A stretch of DNA of 64,000 nucleotides from Aureispira sp. CCB-QB1 (GTDB taxonomy: Bacteria > Bacteroidota > Bacteroidia > Chitinophagales > Saprospiraceae), in contig NZ_JHBV01000020.1 of NCBI RefSeq assembly GCF_000724545.1, positions 83,399 through 147,398 on the forward strand, read 5' to 3'. Of the stretch, positions 26,214 to 35,360 are shown piece by piece (within the stretch, counting starts at the first letter, position 1; every line of letters begins with the position of its first letter). The translations under genes and the position numbers were made by a program. Under the pieces are notes generated by a model that was given only the letters and a program-made list of their open reading frames with translations, did not search any database and had not been told where the DNA came from.

Positions 26214-26687
26214 ATGCGTCTAAAAATAACATCTTTTCTGTTCCTTGTAACTATTCTTTACTTTTTTTCTTGTGGCGAAAAACCATCGAATACACCTTTT
26301 GTTGAATTTGTTAGTGTTTCTAAAAACTATATGGTTCAAGGAGGCGTTGATTCATTGTATTTGAAATTTAAGTTTACAGATGGTGATGGAAATATTGGAA
26401 GCGATACCAGTGACAATATCTTTGTTTCTGATTCAAGAACAGGTGCCGTTATTGCTTCTTATAAATTGCCTAACTATACAGGTAACAATACGAATAATAC
26501 GAGCCGAACAGGAGAAATTACACTTATTATCTATTCTCAATGTTGTATTTATGACAATGGAACGTCTTGTCAACCTAGCACAGCAGAACCAACTAAAAAC
26601 ATGCGTTACGAAGTGCAAGTAGTTGACCAAACAGGCAATTATAGCAATATTATGCAAACCGATGAAATTGTTCTAGAGTGCAATTAG
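26214..26687 (+). CDS. Lipoprotein with DGDG motif, first of a tandem pair
   Basis: Protein of 157 residues: signal peptide MRLKITSFLFLVTILYFFSC with the lipobox at FFSC. The mature domain contains KFKFTDGDGNIGSDTSDN, an acidic loop like a calcium-binding turn, then IIYSQCCIYDNGTSC and ends YEVQVVDQTGNYSNIMQTDEI (shortened). The next gene encodes the same architecture with FKFDFTDGDGDLG, VSQIC and IRIKDNAGRWSNEITTDTLYV (shortened), so the two are diverged paralogs. The start at 26214 is chosen because the longer frame from 26184 adds ten non-signal residues. The function is unknown. Confidence 0.65.
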   Translation: MRLKITSFLFLVTILYFFSCGEKPSNTPFVEFVSVSKNYMVQGGVDSLYLKFKFTDGDGNIGSDTSDNIFVSDSRTGAVIASYKLPNYTGNNTNNTSRTGEITLIIYSQCCIYDNGTSCQPSTAEPTKNMRYEVQVVDQTGNYSNIMQTDEIVLECN

Positions 26688-26735
26688 AAATAGTTGGATT
26701 CAAATCAGTTCTTAAGAAAAGAAAAATTAATTCAT

Positions 26736-27221
26736 ATGAAGAAAATAATTGGAATCAGCCTATTAATTTTTAGTTGTTATTGCTGGATGTCCTGCGACAA
26801 GCCCCCCATCTATAACGATACCCCAAGTATTAGCTGGGCATCTTTTTCTGTCGATACCGTCCAACAATTGACAGGAACCGTTGTCTTTAAATTTGATTTT
26901 ACCGACGGAGATGGAGATTTGGGACAAGATGGAGATACTGCCAATCATATTATTATTGTAGATACCCGTCGAACACCTAATGATACTTCATTTTACAAAA
27001 TTCCAACCATCGAACAACAAGGCATAGTTAGTGGCATATCTGGACAACTAGAGGTTACTGTATCTCAAATTTGTGGCATCGATCAAAATAACCCGTTGAT
27101 TCTCTGTCAACCACAACCCAATTATTACGATCCTATCGTATATAAGATTCGAATCAAAGATAATGCAGGGCGTTGGAGCAATGAAATCACGACAGATACA
27201 CTCTATGTTAAGTGCTTTTAG
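26736..27221 (+). CDS. Lipoprotein with DGDG motif, second of a tandem pair
   Basis: Protein of 161 residues: signal peptide MKKIIGISLLIFSCYCWMSC with the last Cys as lipid site. Like its neighbour it has FDFTDGDGDLGQDGDT (acidic loop), conserved Cys residues in VSQICGI and LCQPQ, and a final WSNEITTDTLYVKC. The C-terminal half may be a beta-sandwich closed by a disulfide (inference). It lies 48 bases after the first lipoprotein gene and 29 bases before a small membrane protein gene, so the three are likely co-transcribed. Confidence 0.65.
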   Translation: MKKIIGISLLIFSCYCWMSCDKPPIYNDTPSISWASFSVDTVQQLTGTVVFKFDFTDGDGDLGQDGDTANHIIIVDTRRTPNDTSFYKIPTIEQQGIVSGISGQLEVTVSQICGIDQNNPLILCQPQPNYYDPIVYKIRIKDNAGRWSNEITTDTLYVKCF

Positions 27222-27250
27222 ACAACGTGCCTTTGCAAAATCAAAGGATT

Positions 27251-27667
27251 ATGCAAAATATTTTAGATGATTTCAAAGAAGATTTGGGACGAAAACAACG
27301 TACATTTTATTGGGTTGTTTATACTATCCTAATCATTGGCGTTCTTGTTGGTGCTTCGTATTTACAATCAAGAGATATCCTTCAATCTACCCCTGCTTTG
27401 GAGACACCATCTGGACAATGCATTACTTGTTTCCTATTTATTGCAACCATTTATTGTTTTCGAGTTACAGTAAAAAGTAGTTGGTTTATTTCTATGATTA
27501 TGGGAAGCCTACTTTTAGTTATTTGTTTTACTTTTGCGTTACAACTCGTTGTCTCTATTGTTGGGCGGACGTCTTCAATTGTTCTTACTTGGTTTTTTAT
27601 TTCCGTTTGTTATACTTTTTTATCAACAATGACAATGAAAATAGTAGCTCAGAAGTGGAACCGATAA
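27251..27667 (+). CDS. Small four-helix membrane protein
   Basis: Protein of 138 residues with four predicted membrane helices (about 20-39, 55-75, 82-105, 110-130), e.g. TFYWVVYTILIIGVLVGASY and SIVLTWFFISVCYTFLS. The N-terminus is cytoplasmic-looking and charged (DDFKEDLGRKQR). No family is recognised. The start at 27251 is preferred to 27212, which would overlap the preceding lipoprotein gene. Confidence 0.55.
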   Translation: MQNILDDFKEDLGRKQRTFYWVVYTILIIGVLVGASYLQSRDILQSTPALETPSGQCITCFLFIATIYCFRVTVKSSWFISMIMGSLLLVICFTFALQLVVSIVGRTSSIVLTWFFISVCYTFLSTMTMKIVAQKWNR

Positions 27668-27674
27668 AAGTGAT

Positions 27675-27701
27675 GACCACGAAGTAGCAACATAGCTAAC
27701 T
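27675..27701 (+). repeat. Short dispersed module
   Basis: GACCACGAAGTAGCAACATA followed by GCTAACT. It matches the core of the family (ACCACGAAGTAGCA ... GCTAACT) seen at 13587 and 36358. It lies just after the membrane-protein stop, inside a 65-base gap. Confidence 0.65.
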
Positions 27702-27732
27702 TATTATTATACCAATACTCAAGTTTAAATTC

Positions 27733-28743
27733 ATGGACTCTCTTTCTCAGGCGCTGCTAGGCGCCTCGACTTTTGCTGTTGTCAAAGACAAGTATATTGG
27801 AAAAAAATCTCTTGTTATAGGTGCCTTGGCAGGTACATTGCCTGATTTAGATGTTTTCTTAGCTCCTTTTTTTAATGAGGTTGCTTTTATCACCGTCCAT
27901 AGGAGTATCTCTCACTCCTTAGGCTTTGCTATTTTAGCAAGTTTTGGGCTAGCCTTTTTGGCTCACAAATGGACCAAACAGCGCTATCGGTATAAAGATT
28001 GGGCATTAGCCTTTTTTCTAGCCATTTTTACCCACTCTTTATTAGATTGGTGTACCACTTATGGCACCAAAATTTTAGCTCCATTTAATGGGCATTTGTT
28101 TTCTCTTAACAACATTCACATCATTGAACCTATTTATACCTCTATTTTATTAATAGGCGTCCTCCTACTTTTGCTAAAAAAATCCATACCGCCCATCAGA
28201 AGAGAAAAAATTCTTCGGTTTACCCTTTCCTTGTCTACCTTTTATTTGTGTTGGACTTTTGTATCCAAAGGAATTGCTAATCAAAAGTTTTTGACTCAGC
28301 TAGAAAAGCAAAATATCCACTATGAAAAAATGATGATTAGCCCAACCCCTCTAAATTCTTTTTTGTGGAATGGTATTATAAAAACCAATAAAGGATATTA
28401 TTTTGGTTCTTATTCTCTATTCGATTCTAGAGAAAACATCGAACTTCAATTTGTCGAAAGTCACAATGAGTTGTTGCCTCAAATTAAGCGCTTTAAAAAA
28501 GGGCGACAATATCTTGAATTCACACAAGACTTTCCTCTTATAACAATCGAAAATGAGGTTACTAAAATTTATGCCATCAAGTTTGGTCCTATTAATTATT
28601 TTGGAGCACCAGAATTTGTATATCCGCTGTCTCTTAACTTAGATGAAAACGATGATGCTAACTTTAAAATTGACCATTCGTCTAAACAAAGAGGTCCTAT
28701 CAAAAATTACAAGAAACTCTTCAAAAGAATTAAAGGAATTTGA
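27733..28743 (+). CDS. YdjM/DUF457-type membrane-bound metal-dependent hydrolase-like protein
   Basis: Inner-membrane protein of 336 residues of the YdjM (DUF457, metal-dependent hydrolase) family. Family motifs: MDSLSQALLGAS at the start, GTLPDLDVFL, HRSISHSLGF (two His) and HSLLDWCTTYGT; the conserved Asp/His residues form a putative metal site. About four transmembrane helices lie between residues 20 and 190, and the last 140 residues form a soluble domain without a known counterpart. The biological role of the family is not established. It is transcribed convergently with the LysM gene with only 14 bases between stops. Confidence 0.8.
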   Translation: MDSLSQALLGASTFAVVKDKYIGKKSLVIGALAGTLPDLDVFLAPFFNEVAFITVHRSISHSLGFAILASFGLAFLAHKWTKQRYRYKDWALAFFLAIFTHSLLDWCTTYGTKILAPFNGHLFSLNNIHIIEPIYTSILLIGVLLLLLKKSIPPIRREKILRFTLSLSTFYLCWTFVSKGIANQKFLTQLEKQNIHYEKMMISPTPLNSFLWNGIIKTNKGYYFGSYSLFDSRENIELQFVESHNELLPQIKRFKKGRQYLEFTQDFPLITIENEVTKIYAIKFGPINYFGAPEFVYPLSLNLDENDDANFKIDHSSKQRGPIKNYKKLFKRIKGI

Positions 28744-28757
28744 GTCTAACGCTTTTG

Positions 28758-29675
28758 TTACTGACAATAATGCACTTTAACATAAAATCGAGCATCTAAA
28801 CCTCCTAAGGCGTGCGCCACCGTTGGCGTCAATACAATAATAGACTTTTGGGTAAAGGAATTTTCGGGTTTTGCAGCAACTACTTTTGCATACAATTCTC
28901 GGTTTGTCATAGGATTTTCTATTCGAACAATACCATTTTTGGGCACGTAAGAACACATCACGTATAATTTATTCTTGGCAGATAATTCCATTGCTTTATC
29001 CCAACAAGCCGTTCCTTGGAGCGTTTTTTCATTCTTGCCATTGAATACCGCTTCGTAACGGTATTTATTTTTTTGGCTCTCTTCGCCCAAAATGCCAGGT
29101 AATCCCGTAAAGTTTTTTAACGAATCTGGAATGCCGTTTTTATCAATCCAGCCAATGTGCAACACTTGATTACTGCTTATATTTTCAGAAAGCAACTGAT
29201 TTCTAGACATTAAGATTTCGGTCGGCAATCGAAAATAGACTTTAGAAATGCGATACATGGTTTCTGAGGGGCGTACCTTATAAAATATAGGAATATAAGC
29301 TGTAGCATCAAAGTTGGTTTCCTGAAAACGTTTGATGGCTTTGCTTAGAATAGGAATCCTTAATTTTTCACCTACTTTCAAATCATTGGTATTGCTTATA
29401 TTAGGATTGCTATAATAAATATCTGACAAATCTACTCCATAAAACTTTTTGATAGAATAAAGCGTTTGCCCCGCACGAATGGTGTGTAACAAATATTTTT
29501 GTCCATTAGAAATTTCTACAAAAAGAGAATCTGTAGCCCCCATTGTCCAATTGGGTTGATATTTTTTAATCCCCAATTGATCCATTTCGAACTCTGCAAA
29601 ACCATCGGTTTGTGCTTGCAGCAAAAATGAACAAAAAACAAAAAAGAAGACATTAAAGTAAAACTTAAACGGCAT
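28758..29675 (-). CDS. Secreted LysM-domain protein
   Basis: Protein of 305 residues: signal peptide (FYFNVFFFVFCSFLLQAQ). LysM 1 is at about 62-109 (HTIRAGQTLYSIKKFYGVDL, GEKLRIPI) and a second LysM-like domain at about 130-175 (YKVRPSETMYRISKVYF). LysM binds peptidoglycan. The C-terminal 100 residues include TACWDKAMELSAKNKLYVMC and NRELYAKVVA, suggesting a rare-lipoprotein-A-like beta-barrel domain (inference). It likely acts in the periplasm on or near cell wall. A TATTTTTG element occurs 59 bases upstream of the start on the same strand (29734-29741). Confidence 0.8.
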   Translation of the reverse strand: MPFKFYFNVFFFVFCSFLLQAQTDGFAEFEMDQLGIKKYQPNWTMGATDSLFVEISNGQKYLLHTIRAGQTLYSIKKFYGVDLSDIYYSNPNISNTNDLKVGEKLRIPILSKAIKRFQETNFDATAYIPIFYKVRPSETMYRISKVYFRLPTEILMSRNQLLSENISSNQVLHIGWIDKNGIPDSLKNFTGLPGILGEESQKNKYRYEAVFNGKNEKTLQGTACWDKAMELSAKNKLYVMCSYVPKNGIVRIENPMTNRELYAKVVAAKPENSFTQKSIIVLTPTVAHALGGLDARFYVKVHYCQ

Positions 29676-29733
29676 TGGTTGGTTGGTTTTTAGGAAAAAA
29701 AAGTTCGTTGGTTAATATACAATTTTGCAACAT

Positions 29734-29741
29734 CAAAAATA
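29734..29741 (-). promoter_or_regulatory. Candidate -7 promoter element for the LysM gene
   Basis: Minus-strand TATTTTTG fits TAnnTTTG and lies 59 bases upstream of the LysM start codon; no -33 box is obvious. Confidence 0.35.
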
Positions 29742-30210
29742 CGCTATTTTTAGGAAAAAAAAATCATTTATTTTCATTACCAATTATGGTTATTCTATTT
29801 TGATGCCAGACTATTGGTTTCTTCTAAAAATTTCAGTTTCTATTCGCTCTTCCTCTTTATCTACAACAATTCAGATTGTTTTCAAGGGCTTTTTTTGGGG
29901 TATAATTTTCCCCAACAATAAGTCATTAAGATTATTAATAAATTTCTATTCAAAATAAGAGCAATTGCACCTTAAGATAATTTAGAAACGTACAACTTCA
30001 AAGCATAAAAAGAAAAAACCGTTGACAAACATTCGTATAATTCACAAAAAATGACGAAATTTGCACCACTTTTATTCAATTGTAACAAAAACAATGAGTA
30101 GTAGGTTCACAGAAACAACCCCACTCTTTTGAGTTGATAAAAACCATTAAGTAGCGTTCTTTCTACACTTACTATTTACCATTAAAAGACAACTTTCAAT
30201 AGTTTTAACC
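29742..30210. other. Gap upstream of GAPDH, no gene seen
   Basis: This AT-rich region holds the divergent promoters of the LysM and GAPDH genes. A 77-codon rightward frame (29725-29958) was examined; its composition does not look like a protein. A TTGACA word at 30022 followed by TATAAT at 30036 is spaced by only 8 bases and does not form a sigma70-like promoter. No RNA gene was recognised. Confidence 0.4.
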
Positions 30211-31689
30211 ATGGACGTAAAAACGTTAGAAACACAGTTCGAATCTCACCTAAGTACTTGGCGTGAAGATGAAAAAGCAGCTTTAGAATTATTAAAAATC
30301 GTAGGAGATTTACGATTTGATCGCTCTATCGAAGTCATTCTTTTCCGTCGTGACATTTATGATTCTCGACCAACAGAGGTTATGAACGATCATCTTTTTG
30401 CAAAAAATTACTCTAAACAACCTATTACGGTTCAAATGAGTGTAAAAATTGCAAAAGCCATTGCAAAGCTTGACTTAGCTCCTTCTCGTATTGACTTGGG
30501 CAAGTTAGCAACTCAATGGCTAAGTTCAGAAGAAAGCTGGGACAACATTGATCATTTTGTAGCTGAAGAATTGTCAGACTTTATTGGCAAAGATGCTAAA
30601 GAAGCAAAAGTTATTACACCAAGAGATGTTGTGTTGTATGGTTTTGGTCGTATTGGTCGTTTGGCTGCTCGTTGTTTGATTGAAATGATGGGACGTGGCG
30701 AACAATTGCGCTTAAAAGCAATCGTTTTGCGTCAAAAAAACAAAAAAAATCCACACGAAGAGTTACTAAAACGTGCCTCTCTATTGCGTAAAGATTCTAT
30801 TCATGGCAAATTCCGTGGAACCATCAGCGTAGATGAGGAAAATAATCAGTTGATTGTAAACAGTTGTCGTGTACAGATTATTTTTGCCAATAGTCCAGAA
30901 GATGTTGATTATACAGAGTACAGCATCAAAGACGCTATTTTGATTGATAATACAGGGGCTTGGAGAGACAAAGAAGGTCTAAGCCGTCACTTGCGTCCTG
31001 GTATCAAGCAAGTTTTGTTTACCGCTCCTGGCAAAGGTATTAAGAACATCGTTCACGGTATCAACCAAAAAGATCTTAACTTCCAAGAAGATACTGTTTT
31101 CTGTGCTGCTTCTTGTACCACCAATGCAATTGCGCCTGTATTAAAAGTATTACACGATAAATTAGGCATCAACAATGGTCACTTAGAAACCATACATGCC
31201 TATACCAATGCTCAAAACTTATTGGATAATTATAATTCAAAAGAAAGACGTGGTTCTGCGGCCGCTCTTAATATGGTAATTACGTCTACGGGTGCAGCAA
31301 GTGCTGTTAGTAAAGTAATTCCAGAACTAGAAGGCAAACTAACAGGTTCTGCTATCCGTGTTCCTACTCCAGATGGTTCTTTGGCTGTAATGACATTAAA
31401 TGTTGAAAAAGAAACTACTGTTGAGGAAATCAACGAAATGATGCGCCAAGCCTCTCTACATGGCAACTTGGTAGAGCAAATCAAATATTCTATTTCTAAA
31501 GAATTTGTTTCTTCGGATGTTATCGGAGCGCCTGCTGCTTCTGTTTTTGATGCTCCATCCACCAAAGTTGGCAATAATGGTAAAACAATTACTGTTTATG
31601 TTTGGTATGACAATGAATATGGTTATACTCGTCAAGTATTGCGTCTTGCCAAATATGCGGCACAAGTAAGACGTTACCGTTATTACTAG
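30211..31689 (+). CDS. gap: Glyceraldehyde-3-phosphate dehydrogenase, long form
   Basis: Glycolytic/gluconeogenic enzyme converting glyceraldehyde-3-phosphate and NAD(P) to 1,3-bisphosphoglycerate. It is 492 residues instead of the usual ~335; an extra helical N-terminal region (residues 1-135) is typical of a long GAPDH type found in Bacteroidota and some marine proteobacteria. The NAD-binding motif VVLYGFGRIGRLAARCL starts near 140. The catalytic loop is CAASCTTNAIAP with Cys302. HAYTNAQNL, GSAAALNMVITSTGAA (shortened) and WYDNEYGYTRQVLRLA near the end are canonical. It is transcribed alone and ends in a hairpin shared with the convergent CHAT gene. Cytoplasmic. Confidence 0.92.
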   Translation: MDVKTLETQFESHLSTWREDEKAALELLKIVGDLRFDRSIEVILFRRDIYDSRPTEVMNDHLFAKNYSKQPITVQMSVKIAKAIAKLDLAPSRIDLGKLATQWLSSEESWDNIDHFVAEELSDFIGKDAKEAKVITPRDVVLYGFGRIGRLAARCLIEMMGRGEQLRLKAIVLRQKNKKNPHEELLKRASLLRKDSIHGKFRGTISVDEENNQLIVNSCRVQIIFANSPEDVDYTEYSIKDAILIDNTGAWRDKEGLSRHLRPGIKQVLFTAPGKGIKNIVHGINQKDLNFQEDTVFCAASCTTNAIAPVLKVLHDKLGINNGHLETIHAYTNAQNLLDNYNSKERRGSAAALNMVITSTGAASAVSKVIPELEGKLTGSAIRVPTPDGSLAVMTLNVEKETTVEEINEMMRQASLHGNLVEQIKYSISKEFVSSDVIGAPAASVFDAPSTKVGNNGKTITVYVWYDNEYGYTRQVLRLAKYAAQVRRYRYY

Positions 31690-31777
31690 AAACTGCAACA
31701 ATCGTTTTTGGCTCTGCCAACGATTGACAAAATAATGTTATAGGTTATTATCAATCTATAATGGTTGTGTTGTTAAA

Positions 31778-31807
31778 AGCTCTCTGATTTATTCAGAGGG
31801 CTTTTTT
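31778..31807 (+). terminator. Bidirectional terminator shared by GAPDH and CHAT genes
   Basis: AGCTCTCTGA (31778-31787) pairs with TCAGAGGGCT (31793-31802) with one G-T pair; T6 follows on the plus strand, T4 on the minus strand. The stop codon of the leftward CHAT gene (31789-31791) lies in the loop, so the terminator overlaps coding sequence. Confidence 0.75.
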
Positions 31808-34800
31808 GTTCTTCGAAACCCAAACACACCCCAAACACCCAACAAAAGCAACAAAAAGCTACCTATTGCATATCCAATCACCTGTGACTTATGAGCGACA
31901 CTAATCGGTTTGTAATCTCCTAATTGTACAAATGCCGCCCAAAAAGCAGGATGGCTTAATACGCCTGATGCATCGGCTAAGTAAACTTGTTTTGCTTTTT
32001 GCAAAGCCTCATCTTTGGGCAATCCTTTTTGAAGATTTTCATAAAACAACTTCGTAATAAAAATACTAGAATAATCGTTAATCTTCCAAAGTGTCATCAC
32101 AACACTAGGTGCACCAGCATACATAAAGCTTCTGCCTAAACTAACAACTCCTTCCCCATGTTGGTACTTCCCAAAACCTGTTTCACAAGCAGAAAGCACC
32201 ACTAGATTTGCTTGTAAATTTAATTGTTTAATTTCATTCGAGTGCAAAAAATTATCCTCCAAGCCACTTTCATCCTCTGTAAATGCCAAACTAGAAAACT
32301 CAGGATTTTGGTCATCTACAATACCATGCATTGCTAAATGCAAAATTCCATATTGAGACGCTTCTTGCTTAAATCGATGTTCATTAGCAGCATTACCAGT
32401 ATAAAAAGCTCCTCCAAAATAGTCTTGTAGGACGTTCACCTCTTCTACTGTTCCAGGAATTGCTGCCAATCCCTTGCGCAATTGGTACATTCTATTGTTC
32501 TTGATAGAATCTACCAGTTTAACGTTTGTTTGATTATAAACGGCTGCCATTGCCAGTACATCATAATTGTTCGTACTAGAATGAGTGGTCAATTGGTGTC
32601 TCCACATCATCGCCGAATAATTGTAGGATACCGTATACTGATGTAACAAATAAGGCAGTTGATTAAATTGCATATTTTGCTTGTGATCAAAAGTAGACTG
32701 AGTAGTTAATAATGCCTCAAAAGCTATAAAATTAAGTGTTCCATCTGGCACAATAACCAAACGCTTCATTCCTTCAGGAATTAGAGTATCAACATACTTT
32801 TTGTAGAAGGGATAAGCATAGCCGATGTATTCAGAATACGCAGCTGTTGGGTTGTTAACAGCAATAGCAGCATTAGACATTGAAGCTCTAAAGTTCTCTA
32901 AATCTTTATTGTAATTTTTTTCTCTTGCCCAAGTACGATACTCAATATTGTCTTTGGTAATACTAAAACCAATAATATGATCATAGCCTTCAAAGTATTC
33001 CAAAATACACGTTTCTTGGGATAGCTTTTCTTGAATTTTTTCCAAAGAGATCGAAGTCTTAGAATACTTTAATTCATAATACTTAGGATATTCTTTTTCT
33101 AATTGATACTTCAAGGCATCTTGCTTTTGGCGCGACTCAAACAAGTGTTTTTTACTAAGCTGTATTTCTTCCTTATCTTTTGATTGTTCAGCCAAATACA
33201 ACGCTTGTTGATGCATGGATATTTGTTGAGACAAGAATGCTTCTTGTTGAATCAATGTATCGGGAACGCCACCAAAAGATAGGGCATTTTCTTCCTTCAA
33301 AGCATCCTCCAACAAAACAGATTTACTTTGTTCGGCAAATTCAAAGGCTTTGATCAGATAGGCTTTGTCTTTATGTTTTTCATATAGTTTCAGATAAGTG
33401 GCAATAGCTTGTTCGTAGGTAAAATAAGCTGTTTCTAACAAAGACCGCTTAGAACTCTCTCGATCAAAGGAGTTGCGAACTTCTTCAAAACATTCGACGG
33501 TCAATTCTACTAATTCTTGTAAACTCTCTCCGTGCTTATCCCACAAATTATTTTTATGGACATACTGATAATAACTATATAATTTATCCGCTAAATTATC
33601 CACGATGCTATTTTTGTATGGAATATCTGCTAGACTAGGATGTTTTGTAAAGTCTGCTGCTTCCCAATTCGGCAAATGCGCTACAATAGATTGATGAAAA
33701 TAGTGGGTTGCCAATCGGTAATCTTCCATAGCTTTGGCGATTTTCCCCAAATTCCAATAAGCCGACCCCAAAGGAGCATTTTCCTTTCGATACGCAACAA
33801 TGGATTTTTCATGCGCCTCAATGGATTTTTGATAAGCCTTGGTATGCTCGTATAAAAATCCCCAAGTCGCCCATGTCCAAGAACATTTCAAATCAGATTC
33901 AGCAGGAAATTCAGCGATTTTGTGCAAATATTGTTCTGCTTTTGCATATTGATTCAACTTAATATAAGACGTTGCCATAGAACGATAAATATCAACATAC
34001 AATTCTTTTACATAATCGGTTTGAGGATTAATCTTATCAAGCTCTTGTATGCTTTGCGTATAATGATAAATAGCCTGTTCGTCTTTGGCTTGTGTAATAT
34101 AAGCTCCTCCTATACTTTGTTTGCATTCCGCAATCGTCAAATGCATTCTTAGGGGAATATAAGTCAAAGCGTTCTCAAAGTATTCAATGGCTTTATCCTC
34201 TTCTTGTTTATAGGTATAAATCTCCCCAATTTTTGTCAACGTATTCGAATAATGCAAAGAGTCCATTTTCTTTTGACTTCTCAAATCTTCCAAGGCATGA
34301 TTATAAGCCTCCAAACAAGCCGTTTCATTATCATTTTCATATAACTCTACAATCCCTATATTATCATAATTATAATACATATAATAAGGGTAGAGTCGAT
34401 ACAAATGCTTGTCTTTTTCTGGTTGGCGCATTGTATTTTTTTGTACTAAATCAATCGACTTTTGCGCCAATTCACCACATTTTTCAGCATCCCAAGTACA
34501 GTAAGCATAGGTGCTTGCCATATAACTTGCCGCTGCTGCCTCATAGTCCCAATTGGGATACTTTTTGAGGTGTATGTCCAACAACTTATAAATCTCTTCA
34601 GCACGTTCAAGATCATCATCAATCCAAGTCTTTTGCAAAATCCCCAAATACAGAATCGCCTTCAATTCAGGGTATTGATCTAGGTGATTGGTAATTTCTT
34701 TCTCAGCAATTTGATAACGTTTTAAGAAAGCTGCATCATCAAAATCAGTGTCTATGGCCATCCACAGGATTTTATCGTACAACCTTAATGCCTCCAACAC

Positions 34801-35016
34801 CATTCCTTTTTCTTTATACAATTTTTGCGCTTCTTGTAAACTCTCAATAGCACTTGCATAGGCTGCTGTGCAGCGTTGATTTTCTGCTTTATTCAACAAT
34901 ACTTGAATATCATTAGGAATTGATTGTCCATCGGGCAAGGTATAAGATAGACACATGAATAGACTGGCGATACTCAAACAGAGGCGCAGGGGTGCTTTTA
35001 GTCTGTGGTAATTCAT
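31789..35016 (-). CDS. TPR-CHAT protein with signal peptide and C-terminal membrane anchor
   Basis: Protein of 1075 residues. A signal peptide-like N-terminus (LCLSIASLFMCLSYTLP) is followed by many TPR units (about 30-530; e.g. KAIEYFENALTYIP, AIYHYTQSIQELDKINP, EQYLHKIAEFP), then a coiled helical stretch (to about 700). The C-terminal CHAT caspase-like protease domain (about 760-1035) has the His in LHLAMHGIVDD (His897) and Cys in VVLSACETGFG (Cys944), the expected catalytic dyad, plus GVVSLGRSFMYAGAPSVVMTLW (shortened) and HPAFWAAFVQLG. A final membrane helix (YAIGSFLLLLLGVWGVF) ends in RRTKK. By topology the CHAT domain faces the periplasm. Substrate unknown. Confidence 0.85.
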   Translation of the reverse strand: MNYHRLKAPLRLCLSIASLFMCLSYTLPDGQSIPNDIQVLLNKAENQRCTAAYASAIESLQEAQKLYKEKGMVLEALRLYDKILWMAIDTDFDDAAFLKRYQIAEKEITNHLDQYPELKAILYLGILQKTWIDDDLERAEEIYKLLDIHLKKYPNWDYEAAAASYMASTYAYCTWDAEKCGELAQKSIDLVQKNTMRQPEKDKHLYRLYPYYMYYNYDNIGIVELYENDNETACLEAYNHALEDLRSQKKMDSLHYSNTLTKIGEIYTYKQEEDKAIEYFENALTYIPLRMHLTIAECKQSIGGAYITQAKDEQAIYHYTQSIQELDKINPQTDYVKELYVDIYRSMATSYIKLNQYAKAEQYLHKIAEFPAESDLKCSWTWATWGFLYEHTKAYQKSIEAHEKSIVAYRKENAPLGSAYWNLGKIAKAMEDYRLATHYFHQSIVAHLPNWEAADFTKHPSLADIPYKNSIVDNLADKLYSYYQYVHKNNLWDKHGESLQELVELTVECFEEVRNSFDRESSKRSLLETAYFTYEQAIATYLKLYEKHKDKAYLIKAFEFAEQSKSVLLEDALKEENALSFGGVPDTLIQQEAFLSQQISMHQQALYLAEQSKDKEEIQLSKKHLFESRQKQDALKYQLEKEYPKYYELKYSKTSISLEKIQEKLSQETCILEYFEGYDHIIGFSITKDNIEYRTWAREKNYNKDLENFRASMSNAAIAVNNPTAAYSEYIGYAYPFYKKYVDTLIPEGMKRLVIVPDGTLNFIAFEALLTTQSTFDHKQNMQFNQLPYLLHQYTVSYNYSAMMWRHQLTTHSSTNNYDVLAMAAVYNQTNVKLVDSIKNNRMYQLRKGLAAIPGTVEEVNVLQDYFGGAFYTGNAANEHRFKQEASQYGILHLAMHGIVDDQNPEFSSLAFTEDESGLEDNFLHSNEIKQLNLQANLVVLSACETGFGKYQHGEGVVSLGRSFMYAGAPSVVMTLWKINDYSSIFITKLFYENLQKGLPKDEALQKAKQVYLADASGVLSHPAFWAAFVQLGDYKPISVAHKSQVIGYAIGSFLLLLLGVWGVFGFRRTKKPSE

Positions 35017-35360
35017 TAGGGACGTTTTAAATTAACTAAACAAGCATTCAATAAACTAATAATGTGCCAATCTCCTTTGTTGTTACCCATCCGATACGAC
35101 TTTATTCGTCGCTGCACAACTATTCTATCGTTCGTTTAAGTAATTGTCTAAAAGTTCTCGCACTAAAATTCTTATCGCAAGTTTTCTTTTAATTAGTGTA
35201 TTAAGTTACTAAAATAATACCTGAATAAGTTCACTTTTTGAAATTTATATCGATTCGTTGGGTCAAGAATTTTATTTTTTTATTTAAAATACTCTATCCT
35301 AATATTTTTTTTGAGATGCCAATTTTTCAAAAAAAGAACTATAGGGAATTTGATAAAACT
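35017..35360. other. Gap upstream of the CHAT gene, no gene seen
   Basis: AT-rich spacer carrying the CHAT gene promoter and a word (35097-35116, CCATCCGATACGACTTTATT) that is almost identical to 10314-10333. Short frames here do not look protein-like. Confidence 0.35.

Noticed and set aside
26131..26214. LuxE-like gene as part of a luminescence operon
   Set aside because: No luxC, luxD, luxA or luxB homologs are present near it; the neighbours are lipoproteins.
29725..29958. 77-codon rightward open frame in the GAPDH upstream gap
   Set aside because: Composition is dominated by Phe/Ile/Lys/Ser as expected of AT-rich non-coding DNA; no signal peptide-like start with domain, no neighbour link, and it overlaps the LysM promoter region.
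30022..30041. TTGACA...TATAAT sigma70-like promoter before GAPDH
   Set aside because: The spacing is only 8 bases, far from the required 16-18, and the phylum uses a different consensus.
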